64,000 nucleotides of DNA from Larus michahellis (Eukaryota; Chordata; Aves; Charadriiformes; Laridae), in contig NC_133896.1 of assembly GCF_964199755.1 (NCBI RefSeq), positions 99,880,549-99,944,548 on the forward strand, in the 5' to 3' direction. Position numbers and translations under genes: made by a program. Positions 1 to 11,460 of this stretch are shown here, one piece after another; within the stretch, counting starts at the first letter, position 1; each line of letters starts with the position of its first letter. The notes beneath the pieces are model-generated. The model made no database searches and was not told the DNA's origin. It saw only the letters and a list, made by a program, of their open reading frames with translations.

Positions 1-1217
1 ATAAATCAGTTTTTGTTCCAATCACTTACTGTCTTGATAGATAGAAGAGTGGGGTAGAAAGGCTATATTCCACTACTTATAATTTGGGAAATAGCAAAAA
101 AATATATATGACTGATGTCCCTAGTTTTTCTTTCTCCTGATGTTGTTTGCTTCCTTTTTTCTCAGAGCTACATCTCGCTGTATCTTACTTCATAGCTTTT
201 TGCTGTTAGAGAGCAATGCAAAGACCTTTCTTCCCTGATGGTCTGAACTCGCTGTGTGTAGAGGGTCCTGTTCTCCACTTGATATAACGAGGAACTGGTG
301 CTAGCTCCGGTTTTTCTTAGAGTGGTAGTATGAGCACTTTCCTGTGCATTCCACAATGCATGGTTGGTTGGTTGGTTTTTTTCCCCTTCTGCTACTGCAG
401 TGATTTGCTTATTGCAGCAGTAGAGAAATGTATTTTTGCTGAAGCATTTACTATGTTCAGTGTGAGTATGCCAAGGACACCTTAGTCCCTTGGTGTAGCT
501 GAAGAAGCCAAGTGTATAGGAATGAAAATGTGATTTGAGTTCTTTTTGTTTTGTTTTTTTTTTTTCGGTGGATCGTTGTTCAGTTGCTATGTTTTCCATG
601 ACTTTATACAAAACCAGAAAAGATGAAATATATATATATGTTTTTCTAGTGCTGATTCCTTCCTCAAGCAGAGCTTGGCAGATTTATTACAGATGAGATG
701 TGGACAAGCAGTGACTTGAAACGTGATTGAGACAGCCGGCCTCACTGTAGGCACTTCCATGATTTTAGAGTTGTGCCAGACAAGCCTAGAGACTGGCATG
801 GACATGTTTTTGTAGAAATTTAGTAGAATTAATTTTAACGTAGATTATCTACTCTAGATTTGGAATTGGGATTCCAATTATGAAAGCTTATCTATGGCAA
901 CTTAAACCCTAAAAAGATTTAGTGATCTACATTTAATTTACTACGTGAACTTTGACTTCCATACTAAATAAAGACATGGTGCTTCAAGATTGTTTTCCTG
1001 GCTCGTACACAAGAAGTTCTTTACAAGTAGTGGAGTGCTTGCAGTTTCTTCTCCTCTTTGTGTTTTGCTGTCCACTAAATGTACATTGGTGGAAACTACT
1101 GTCACTAAAAACACCTTACCTATTGCACCCAAATTATAATGCTTTTTGAGGTTGCTGCTCCCATCAATCTGCTCAGTAAAAATAGCTCATCTTGGTAAGT
1201 TGTTTCGACTTCACCAG
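1..1217 (+). other. PCNP intron 1 (partial)
   Basis: Intronic sequence upstream of the first visible PCNP exon, ending in the acceptor at 1216-1217. It holds a short TTGG repeat near 362-377 and a TATA dinucleotide run near 629-640. No exon, element or RNA gene was recognised. Confidence 0.75.
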
Positions 1218-4200
1218 GACCTGAAGAAGAGGCAGAAAAACCTGTGAAAACTAAGACTGTTTCTTCCAGTAATGGAGGAGAAAGTTCGAGTCGCAGCGCA
1301 GAGAAACGGGCAGCTAATGAAGAAGCTGAAGACTTCACTACAAAGCCTGCTCCTGCCAAAATGTCCAAGTTTGGATTTTCCATAGGCAGTCAGACAGCAA
1401 AGAAGGCATCTGCAATATCCATCAAACTAGGAGCAAACGTAAGTTGTCTGAGGGCTTTTAATTTTAAGGAAAGTGTGGCAAAGGGAAAGTACATTGGGGA
1501 GGCTTCTGTGCGGAAGGAAAGCCTTGAATTAAATGTGGGGAACTTGGATAAAGTTTAAGAAGGCATTGCAGGGCCAGATAGTCATGCATGTGTAAGTACT
1601 TCAAGGTGATTAATACTAGGTCAGTCGTTTCAGGAAGCATAAGACTTGATTGAAGTGAACTGTAGATCTTTGAACATATAGAATAATTTTGTAATGACAT
1701 TTGATAAGTCTGGAATAATTTCCTGAGGAAAATGAGCAGACGTGTTAAACTGTTCAGGCTGCTTTGAAATGAGTGCTGGGAGCTTCATTGCATAGGATGC
1801 TTAAAGCTACAAGAAAGCAAGTGCTCTCCTAGATGGCTTAATAGGTCGTCTTCCACTCCAAACATCTTATTTTAGTATGGGGAGTTATAGTTGATTTTTC
1901 AACGGCTTTGCCTGTTCTTTGCAAGGTCAGTATGATTCATTTATACTATATGCTATGTTACATAAGTTCCTAGGAATTCTGATCCCCTTTATTGTCCTGG
2001 TACAAGGCATCCCTGTGCTTGTTCAGATGTGCATCTGATGCTTCTCTTTACTGCTGAAGTAGTCCTCTGCTAGCTTGGGCAAGGACCAGCTGGATGCCCC
2101 CTCTCTATTTAATACAGTTCATTTACATTTCCCGTGTACCGCTGTGGTAGATAAGTTATAAATCCTTGTCTGGATTAAATTCAAACTGTAATCATGAAAG
2201 GCTTTCACCTGCAATGCCACCATTTTACAGATCTGCAAAAGATGAAAAGTGAGCTCTGTTATTTTGAGGTAGGAGGCAGGTGTGGGCTGGCAGCATTCTA
2301 GGGTATAAATGCAATCAGGTCAGCTCGGACTTTGGAAGAACTGACAAAGCTGCCTTCTCTGAGCCACTAGAAAGCTCTGATTTCTCATGTAGAAAGATAC
2401 TTCCCTTGGCAATAAATTTGGCTCGGGATTTCTGTCTCAGTGAATTTGGTGGGTGACTGACAGTGTACCAGATTGGACGGTGCTGAAACTTACCCTATTT
2501 CTTTTTAGTCATTTTTACTCCCTTAGTATGTTACCTCTTCCAGTGGAGCTGACACTTTAAAAACAATATTTATATGTTACACACTATTGATGAGGAATAG
2601 CTGTAGACAGTTGCATAAGGACTCTGCTGCAGTATCAGCTTCGAAACTATGAGTGTATATGACATGATCACCAGTAAGTCAAAATGGAGGAAGCACCGTA
2701 TATGACTGATCTAGTACTGTAGAAGGAAACTGTTACTGATGACTCAACGCCTTCTTAGTGGTCTCAAAGTTACTTTTGATGTCTCTGCTGTATTGCATGT
2801 AACAATCGTGAGTTTGATAGCTTCTTATTCTTTAAATAGAGGAAGGTATTTATTGGAAATCAAAATAATGCTTTTTAAAGGAACCTTTTATTATTCGGGC
2901 TGTGCAATGCACACTGATGCTAGTTAAAAAGTATTGAATTGTTTTAAGCCAGAAAGTTGTTATGTTGTTAAAAGACAAGAAAATAAACAAATTCATCTTC
3001 CTAGCATTGATGGATAAGAATACTCCAAAAGAGTAATGGAAACAGTGACATAGTAAAATTTTGAATACTATGACTTACTCAGGTTCTGATTTAGTTGTTC
3101 ATGTCATGCAGTAGTGGCTGCATACCCCTGCAGTGGGCTAGAAAGTTAAGACGTTCTTGTGGGGAATTGTAGCGTGAGAGTGCTTCGCTTGCTTTTCAGG
3201 GTGTATCTTCATTAGAGAGAAACCTTTATCTGCTTAATTCAAACAAAACCACTTTTACTGCTCATTTGACTTAATTTTATCAAAATATTTAGAATAGTAA
3301 GGGTAGCTTTTTTGAGTTAGTAGACTTACTTTACTTGTGCATTTGGTCTTTTTCAGAAGCCTAAGGAGCCTGTTCCAACCCTTGCTCCAAAAACCCTTTC
3401 TGTAGCAGCAGCTTTCAATGAAGATGAAGATGTGAGTAATAAGCTAGTGATCAACTCAACTTAAAGTACCATTGCTGGTTAGAATTAGGCAGAGAGAGTG
3501 GGTCACTTAAGTTGTTTACATAAATGTCAGGTATTTTCAACCTAGAAATGTATCTTGTGTTTCTGTTTAAGAATGCACAACTTTGTATCTCTGTGTTGGT
3601 TCAAGAAATCATTGAAGTGCTGATAAGTTTTCCCTGAAAATGAGATGCACAACATAATTTGAATTAATGGTTGCTTTCTCTGGGCTTGATAAAGGGGAGG
3701 TGAGGAAAGGTTGTGATGTTTCTGGTTTGCTAAATATTTTATTGTTGTGTTACTGCTGTGCGTTACACAGAGGTGGACAAAGGAATTTGTATTTCTTTCT
3801 ATAACCTTGTAGAACCTCTGTTTTGTCCTAAGTCACTTTGCTTTCCTGTAGGGTTTTCTTGTCAGGTATTTGAAATGTTCAAAGAGAGCCGCACTCTAAC
3901 CTCCTTTCTCTCTGTAGAGTGAACCAGAAGAAATGCCTCCAGAAGCGAAGATGCGCATGAAGAACATTGGAAGGTAGGTCAGCTTTTAACTATGGTTTGG
4001 AGGAGGGTGAGTGTGTGAGAATACCTTCTTGATTGAGCACAGGTCAGATCTTGCAGATGGTTTAGAAATATGGGAAGATAGAATAGATTGAAAAAGGTTT
4101 TCTCCAGAAACAAGAATATTTTAATATAGGTATTTTCTAATGTTTCAGCTGCACGTTAAAAGTACTACACTTACTTTTGCACTTTGAATCTTATTTACCG

Positions 4201-5070
4201 CCTTCTTTCTGAGGAAGAAATTGATTCTATATTAAATAGAAGCTACCTTCTTGGAAAGGTACTAAGTGGGAGTTCCTGCCTCCTGCTAGACTTTGTAGCT
4301 TTCTAGGTCTTCATTTTATAGATTGCCCTGAAGTAGCGTAGTCTGCTCAGATTTTTAAGCTCCTGTGCAAGGAGAAGATGAGAATCATTTCTTTCAGAGA
4401 GGCAAAGAACAGCTTATTTACTTTTAAAACAAATATATATAATTCTTCTGCTTGCCACAAATTTGAGTATTGGGCCAATCCTAAAATAGAGACATTTTCA
4501 GAGGAGGCTTCATTTAAGTTAGGGGTGAATTTTGAGCATATATATTTTAAAGATGTTTATAATTATAGATGACTTTTAAAGTCAGTGTCCTGGAGGCTCA
4601 GTGCTATTTAGTGCAGTTTTTTTCTCCAGTAGCAAATTTGGGTCCCCAATTTTGTGGCCCTTGCAACAAATTACTCACAATTGGCAGCAGTTGCTGCCGC
4701 TCCCACCTCCTCTGCTGCTGCCCCATCTCATTGCTGTGTCTTGACATGCTACAGAGAGGTCAGTTCTGTGGCCAGTTTACAGTTGCTAATGATGAGGACT
4801 CCTGATGTAATGGAAAGAAAGAAATGTGTGGAAGCTTCGGGCGGCAGGTTGGACTTGAAATTGGTGTTTTCAGTGTCATCTTGCACAAACTACTGTAGTT
4901 GAACTGACTTTCTCAACTGATCTTGTTTTACTTTTCCCAGGGATACGCCAACCTCAGCAGGACCAAATTCCTTCAATAAAGGAAAGCATGGTTTTTCTGA
5001 CAACCAGAAGCTATGGGAACGAAATATAAAATCTCATCTTGGAAATGTCCATGACCAAGAAAATAACTAA
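1218..5070 (+). CDS. PCNP: PCNP, PEST-containing nuclear protein (3' part; first exon outside window)
   Basis: Four coding exons are visible: 1218-1438, 3357-3431, 3918-3973 and 4941-5070 (stop TAA). All are bounded by AG/GT and join in phase without a stop. They encode about 160 residues of a protein that is 178 aa in human; the missing N-terminus must lie left of the window, because exon 2 begins with two bases of a split glycine codon. The text contains the family landmarks: a Ser/Lys-rich N-terminal part, the SKFGF.IGSQT and [11 protein letters not shown] blocks, an acidic [20 protein letters not shown]-like stretch, and the invariant [14 protein letters not shown] tail. The family is a small, largely disordered nuclear protein reported to be ubiquitinated by the E3 ligase UHRF2/NIRF and linked to the cell cycle. 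It converges tail-to-tail with ZBTB11. Exon 2 also opens into its intron (to 1558), which is not coding. Confidence 0.97.
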
Positions 5071-6900
5071 ATGATGTGGATTGAGAGTTGGGTGTTTGGG
5101 GGGAGGGGAGGGTGAAACGTTAAAGGAACAGTTTCCTTTTTTAAGAATGGTATAAGACTATCTTTGGAGCCACTTTTTTAAGATTTTGAGTGGTACACTA
5201 ATAACTGAGTTTGAAATTAGAGGTAATTTATGTTTTGTATACAGATTTCAAGGCATTTGCTAATTTTGTAGTTCCATGTGATTAGTTTCAAAAGGTTACA
5301 GATAATAAAGAAATTGGAGTGGTACCTTTTTAAGATTTTTTTTTTTTTTTTTTTGGTCAGCGATGAGTTAAGGTGGATGAAAAAGGTTACTGTCTCTTTA
5401 ATCAGGTTAACATTGAATGCTTTCGCATTCTCACTTCTGGCTCCCTCTTCATGACAGGAGAAAGAGTTGACTCCTAGGAATACTGCTAAAGAAAGTGAGC
5501 GTTGTCTTGTGCTAGAAGTGTTACTGGACTATTAATTTGACTATAAACTTATGCAGGAAATAATAAGAACCTGGATTTTTTTTCTCCCTGCAGTCATCTT
5601 TTGTTAAGTCTCTGCAAACTAGGAATTGTGTTGCTCTGAGTGGCTCTGGTAACTTAGCTCTAATTTTGTTTAAAACTTCATGTAGGATGTGTAACCTTCT
5701 GTGGCCTGTTTCATCCTAAGGAAATGGGCCTTGTCTGTATATTAGATACAGTCTGTAAAGAATATTCACTACAAAGGTAAATCAGTATTTTCAGTGTGCT
5801 CCTCTTAAATCATTAGCCTTGAGTAGTGCTTGTTAGCATTTCCTTGTGGTACACAAAAGCCACCACCAAAAAGACAAGCTGTTGTACATTAAGCTTCACC
5901 TTTGGTTGAAATATTTTTCTTTACTATGCCTGGAAGGAATAAAAGCCACACCAAAAATCGGTAACTCACTGCTTAAGTATGAAAAAAATCTAAGATGCAC
6001 TTTCCCTGTCTTGCCATTTAAAACAAAATGCCTTGATGCCTGTGACCTCAGTGGACACTATCAGGTTAAAGAAGAATCCTGTATTTGTGGTCCTAATGCT
6101 TCTAACGAGTGTCAGCTTCAGAAATAAAACTCTACCTTTTCCTACCTGTCTGCCTTTTGCAGTAATTTTCAACAATGACATTAGACTGGTTAGTTTAATT
6201 TCCTAACTATCATACTGCAGAACAGTGTTGTAGGACGTCAGACCTGGTAACGACTGTCTAAATTTCAGACTAATTCATATTGCGTATTTTTGAAAAATTT
6301 TACTAGCAGAACTGGTTAAATAAAAAGTTATTACCAGCAACGCCACCCAAACATCAGGTTCTTTTTAAAGTTGAATACCTGATAGTGTCAACCACTAAAT
6401 TAATTTCAGCCTGGAACTGGTTGTACAATTCAATATGTTAAATTGCTTTCATCCTGCCTCTGAAACGTTTCTTCATGCTAAAGTTGAACCTGCGACCGCA
6501 GAAAGGAAAGTGCATCTTGAAGTGGTTTGTTTTGTTTTTTGTTTTCTTTTTTTTAGGAAAGCTCTGACCACTTAGACTTTTGAGTTTGTAAGTTCTAAAA
6601 AATATTTTTTTGTATTTTTGTATTGTATGTGTAATCTTTTTTCTTTTGAAGTCTGATGCAGTTGAAAACCTGTAACTATTTTCTTTAAAAGCCTTGTTAT
6701 AAACGTAACATAAAAACGTATACATTATTTTTTTTCCATAGCAGAAATCTTTGGTTTATTTAAAACAAAACACACTTTCAAAACTGACTTTCAGGATTTC
6801 CACAACTGGTTTGGGCATTACTGGAACTAGGCAAGGCAAAACGAAGCATTTACTTTTCACTTATTTTCATCACACGTAGTTATGTTTGTGGAAATAAATC
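5071..6900 (+). other. PCNP 3' UTR region with several candidate poly(A) signals
   Basis: After the PCNP stop, AATAAA occurs at 5304-5309, 5938-5943, 6123-6128, 6319-6324 and 6893-6898. The first is followed within about 30 bases by a long T run (near 5336-5354), the arrangement expected of a cleavage site, so a short 3' UTR of about 250 bases is plausible. The others would allow longer isoforms. Which are used cannot be told from sequence. Confidence 0.6.
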
Positions 6901-9900
6901 CCTTGCAGATAGTAGTAATTCACAGTGAATAACTATTTTATCTTGCTCCTTAGTAGCTACTTGATGTGCTCTCGGTCACTGGTATTAGGAAAAAGCAAAA
7001 GAGAACTTTTGAGTAAGAGGATGACTTGGAGACCCGTTCTTTTTTAGTTAGCCTGCCACCAAGAATGTCTTCCACATCTTTGGCTGAAGTAGACATTCAT
7101 TTCAGCATAATTTCTTGGTGCTTCAAAATCTTTTGGGACATTGGTAGACAGAACGGCAGACACACTAGGAAATACCTTCCATGCAAGTGAGAGAGCAAAA
7201 GTTATATTTATCTTTCTTACTCCTGTGGTCAATAAATGTAATCCTAGACCTTGTGAGGGGCTGCAGCAGCTTCTAGATCTCAGCTGAAGGTGAGCAGAGA
7301 TCCTGTCTCAGCCAGCGTCTGTGTTCTGTTCCTTCTCAGTGCTTCACAGAAGAAAATTGTTCAGGATGGCCTGAATCTACTCAGGACTGAGCCCTGACAA
7401 GCTTGACCTTGTAGCTATGAGGGTGCCTGCCAGTGTTCAATGGCAGACACTTACAGGAAAGAACTGGTCTGAAAAGTATTGTTACAAGGTAAATGTTAGC
7501 TGGAACTTCACTTGAAGTTCTAGGCTTTTGTTACAATAGTCATTGTCATTGCGTGAAGGTAGTTCGTGGGAAGGTTGCGTGTTATTTTTTTGTTCCTTTT
7601 CTAAGAATATTCAGGAGTCCTAAAGCTTGTGGTAAACTGCCTGATTTAGCTGAGACCTTTAGCTGCTTAGTATAGCAAGGTATGCATACCTATCAGAGGT
7701 TGAAATGTCTGTCTGTGTAGGCCGTGCAGTTTTATCTCGGAAGGCTTATGCTTGCTGAGCACTAAAGCCTTACTTAGCACCTGAGCAGCTTGCAAAACAT
7801 TCCCGACATTGGGTGAAGTTGTAAGTGGTTATCCAGTGACCTTCTGCGTGCCACCCTGCAGCTAGGCCGCTTCTGAGCCTGCTGGGTTGTGAATGGATCC
7901 AAACTCATCTGATGCCAAATATATTAAAATAACTTTAAAAAACAAACAAACAAAAAAAACCCCCAAAACAAAACTGCGTCCAGCTGGTGGTGGAAGCGAT
8001 TCAGGCATTGCTGGTATAGCCCCTTTCACACCTAATTTAATTCCTTTAAAAGTGTAGGAGGTTCTTGGAATCTATTGTATCAGCAGAAGGAAGTACCCAA
8101 CCCGCCTGTCTGTAAGGTGACTGATGGATGCTATTTTAGTTTCACGGGCTTACTCCTGTGTCGTAGATGACCTAACTATGGTATTCAGCCAACTTTGACA
8201 AAACCAACTATCGTGTCCTGATGTGACCACTGTGGCCGCAGCCACAGCCGCGTTCAGGCCTGATGCGCTTGATCTCTGCGTCTGCCAGGTCTGTAGAGAC
8301 ATCCCTGTGTCAGTTCTGTCTGCTGGGGGTGGCTTTACCAGAGCTTTCACTGGGAGGAGACTTGGGGGAAAAGGCAGCTTTTGAGAAAGTGGCGGCTTCT
8401 GCTTCCTGAGGAGGCAAACAGGTTTTAAACTACTGGAAATCACAGGTGTAACTAGAACTCTTTCTAGGCTGCCGTAAGGTAAGAAGATAAATCTGTTTGG
8501 AGAAGCGACAGAATTTCAAGGCTTTTTATCTCTGTAGTTAGTAGCCTTAAAAGGTGTTCTGCGAAAAGAGATTGCGTGTTTTTTTAATTCATTATAAAAT
8601 TACAAATTGAGGAATGCTGAGTAGTTCTGTCCTTAAGCTGCAGAGGGGAAGGTTACATTCTAATGTCACCACAATTTGTCTAGCTTGTCTGCCAAGAGAC
8701 ACTAGAACATCATAAAAATCGGACAACTAACAAGTTGCTTTTTATTTTATCCTATCAACGCCTTCCTTATTTCTTCTGGTTTTATTAACAAATGGATCTC
8801 CTGGTGTTCTCCAATTTTGATATACTGGCATCTTAAAAACTGTATAGTGCTTATTACTTAGGAAAGCGGCTTGTGTTTAATAACGTGGAGGCATTGCCTC
8901 AGGGCAGATGCGTAGTTACCCATAGAATTAAAAGCATGAAACGTGAACTAGTACACTTGAACTCTGTATATAGCCTGTTAGATTTCTGTTTATGAACTTC
9001 CATTTAAAAGCCCGGATTTAGTTACCACAGCAAGCCTTTAAACTCTGCAGTGCACACTTGATGTGGTATAGATAAGTATATACGGCAGCTGCCCTTTAGG
9101 CGAGGTGGAGCAGGTAAGCGTGGCAGGGGTGGTCACAGCGAGCAAATTACAGCATGTATTTTTTGATTCGGTGGCATATAGTGAGATCTTAAAAACCTTG
9201 GCTAATCTTGTGACAGCTCTTAAATTTGGTTCTTGGGGTTGGGTTTTGTGATGAGATGGATGCACAAATAAAGCATTTGTGGTTTTGTAGCAAGAGCTCC
9301 ACGGAAACTTGACGTCATGAGCCTATGTTTATGTTTTCCTTGCAGTACGAGCCTATTAATTTAAGGTAATGCAAGTCGTAATAAAAAGATAATTCTCTCT
9401 CCTTTTCTCCCCCAGCTTTCCGTAATTTGTAAATATAGTAGTTGCATATAAAGTGTTGGCTGATGCTTGGCAGCTTGTTATAAAATCCTAATTCTGACTT
9501 TGTTTTTGCGAAAGAAGCATAACTGTGGTAGCCTTTCATGTGCATATGTACACCAGCCTCCATTATATAGAACTGCCAGCACCAAACACGTCGGTGTAGC
9601 GTAAAGAGCAATTGTGAAACTATCATGTATCTTGGGCTGTATTTTAGTTTTATTACTCAGACCCTTGTTTAACACGGTAACATTTAAGGCCACGACAAGA
9701 AGAGCTTGGGCTATTACATATCTAGAAGCTGAGTAAGTTTATACTGACGTTGCTAGCTGTAAGACAAGATGATGTCTGTCTTTACCCAAGACAAGAAATA
9801 TTGCCCTTAGGACAAAACTTTCAGAGGGGTACATGACAAACTGTTACTTTCTGAAAAGTCCCTCCAAAGTCACAGTAGACTTGTAAGCGTATTCCCCAAC

Positions 9901-10044
9901 AGCCCTGCACCTGAGGGTGGTAACAAAGGGACCTGGGGCCTCTCACGTTCAGTAGCCAGAACTCTTCTGCTTGAGAACAGGTCTCAGTGAAGAGCTACTT
10001 GAGAGGCGCTAGGTTCCCCCTGCCTTGTCAAAGGTGGGTTCCTG
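6901..10044. other. Intergenic DNA between PCNP and ZBTB11
   Basis: No conserved protein, RNA gene or recognisable transposon was seen. Open frames here are short, lack homology I recognise and have no splice context. A low-complexity A/C-rich stretch lies near 7938-7975. Confidence 0.6.
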
Positions 10045-10575
10045 AGTGGTATCATATTAAATGGAGTACTGTGTCCAGTTCTGGGCTCCCCGGTTCAAGA
10101 AGGACAGGGAACTGCTGGAGAGGGTGCAGCAAAGGGCTACAAAGGTGATGAGGGGACTGGAACACCTCTCCGATGAAGAAAGGCTGAGGGATTTGGGTCT
10201 GTTTAGCCTGGAGAAGAGAAAACTGAGGGGGGATCTTATCAACACTTATAAATACTTAAAGGGTGGGTGTCAGGAGGATGGGGCCAGGCTCTTTTCAGTG
10301 GTGCCCAGCGACAGGACAAGTGGCAATGGGCACAAACCTGAGCATAGGAAGTTCCACCTAAACATGAGGAGGAACTTCTTTACTTTGAGGGTGACAGAGC
10401 ACTGGAACAGGCTGCCCAGGGAGGTGGTGGAGTCTCCAACTCTGGAGACATTCAAAACCCAGCTGGATGTGTTCCTGTGCAACCTGCTCTACGTGACCCT
10501 GCTCTGGCAGGGGGGTTGGACTAGATGATCTCCAGAGGTCCCTTCCAACCCTTACCATGCTGTGATTCTCTGTAT
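10045..10575 (+). mobile_element. CR1 LINE, 5'-truncated 3' end copy
   Basis: The translated text from 10061 carries the conserved C-terminus of CR1 ORF2 ([20 protein letters not shown], then [15 protein letters not shown] and [18 protein letters not shown]). It is followed by the CR1 3' signature: ctagatgatctccagaggtc, then cccttccaaccc and a decayed octamer tail near 10550-10573. The frame remains open for 155 codons but runs past the usual end, so the copy is old. Its subfamily resembles the copy near 36.3-37.0 kb more than the young copies at 50 and 63.5 kb. Confidence 0.93.
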
Positions 10576-11460
10576 ACACCGTTCCAGTGCTGTAGAAATT
10601 CACAGCTCTTCCTTTAACAGCCAGGAATGACATGGTTGTAGCTCCAGCAGAAACAAAGTGGGGGAAAATATCATATCCACACAGCACTTTGCTGTTGTTC
10701 ACCTGTAGTTGCATCCCTCTTGAATAGCATCTGTTGAACAGTAGGCCACATTACTCCTTCAGCACTCAGCCTTTTAAAAAGCCTGTTTCTGTTTAATTAT
10801 GTACTTCCCACTCAGCTTCGTTACCTGTATGGGCTCACAGAAGAGCTAATGCGCTAAAAATCTCCTAGCATTTCCCCTAGGAATCAGGATGAACCACAAG
10901 AGGGAAATCAGCCTTTCTCCAACGCTGACCTTACCTTGAAGTTGCTCTAACAGCACATGGAGGGGCGCAGGCCCCCATCCGTTCCTGTAGAGGCAGCTCT
11001 ACAGCTCATTCTTCAGCCACCACAGGACAACTTCCAAGCCACAGCCCCTGCTCAAGTATTCGTCCCAGAGCAGGGGCGCTGAGACAGAGGTGCTGTGTGA
11101 TGCTCCCTTCTGGGTGTACAGAAACCCAAGGCAAGAGAAATGACATCCAAGACAAACTACAAGGGTTCCAGCTGGGTAGCAGGGGCTGAGCAGGTGCCAA
11201 AGTGATTCCAGTATAAACTTACACTGCGTTTTGTTAACGCCGTGCTCTTGTACAGCCATACTGCGACACAATTTAGGAGGGCAGGGGGTTTCCTTCCCTC
11301 ATACAAGTTAATTTTTTGAGCCTGAAGCAAAAAAGGTGTTACTAGAGCTATTCAGATCAGACGTCTATCTCTAGATGGAAGGTGAAATACCGAAGACGAA
11401 TAAATAATTCTGCAATGCTTTTTTTTTCCCCTGAAAAAGAAAAGTTGCTTGAAAGAGTAA
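10576..11460. other. Intergenic DNA between CR1 relic and ZBTB11 3' end
   Basis: No gene or repeat recognised. It is moderately GC-rich around 10930-11200, with open frames on the minus strand that show no recognisable family. Confidence 0.5.

Noticed and set aside
5336-5354. Poly(T) run as evidence of a retroposed gene on the minus strand
   Set aside because: There is no gene body or target duplication beside it; it is better read as the U-rich element after the PCNP poly(A) signal at 5304.
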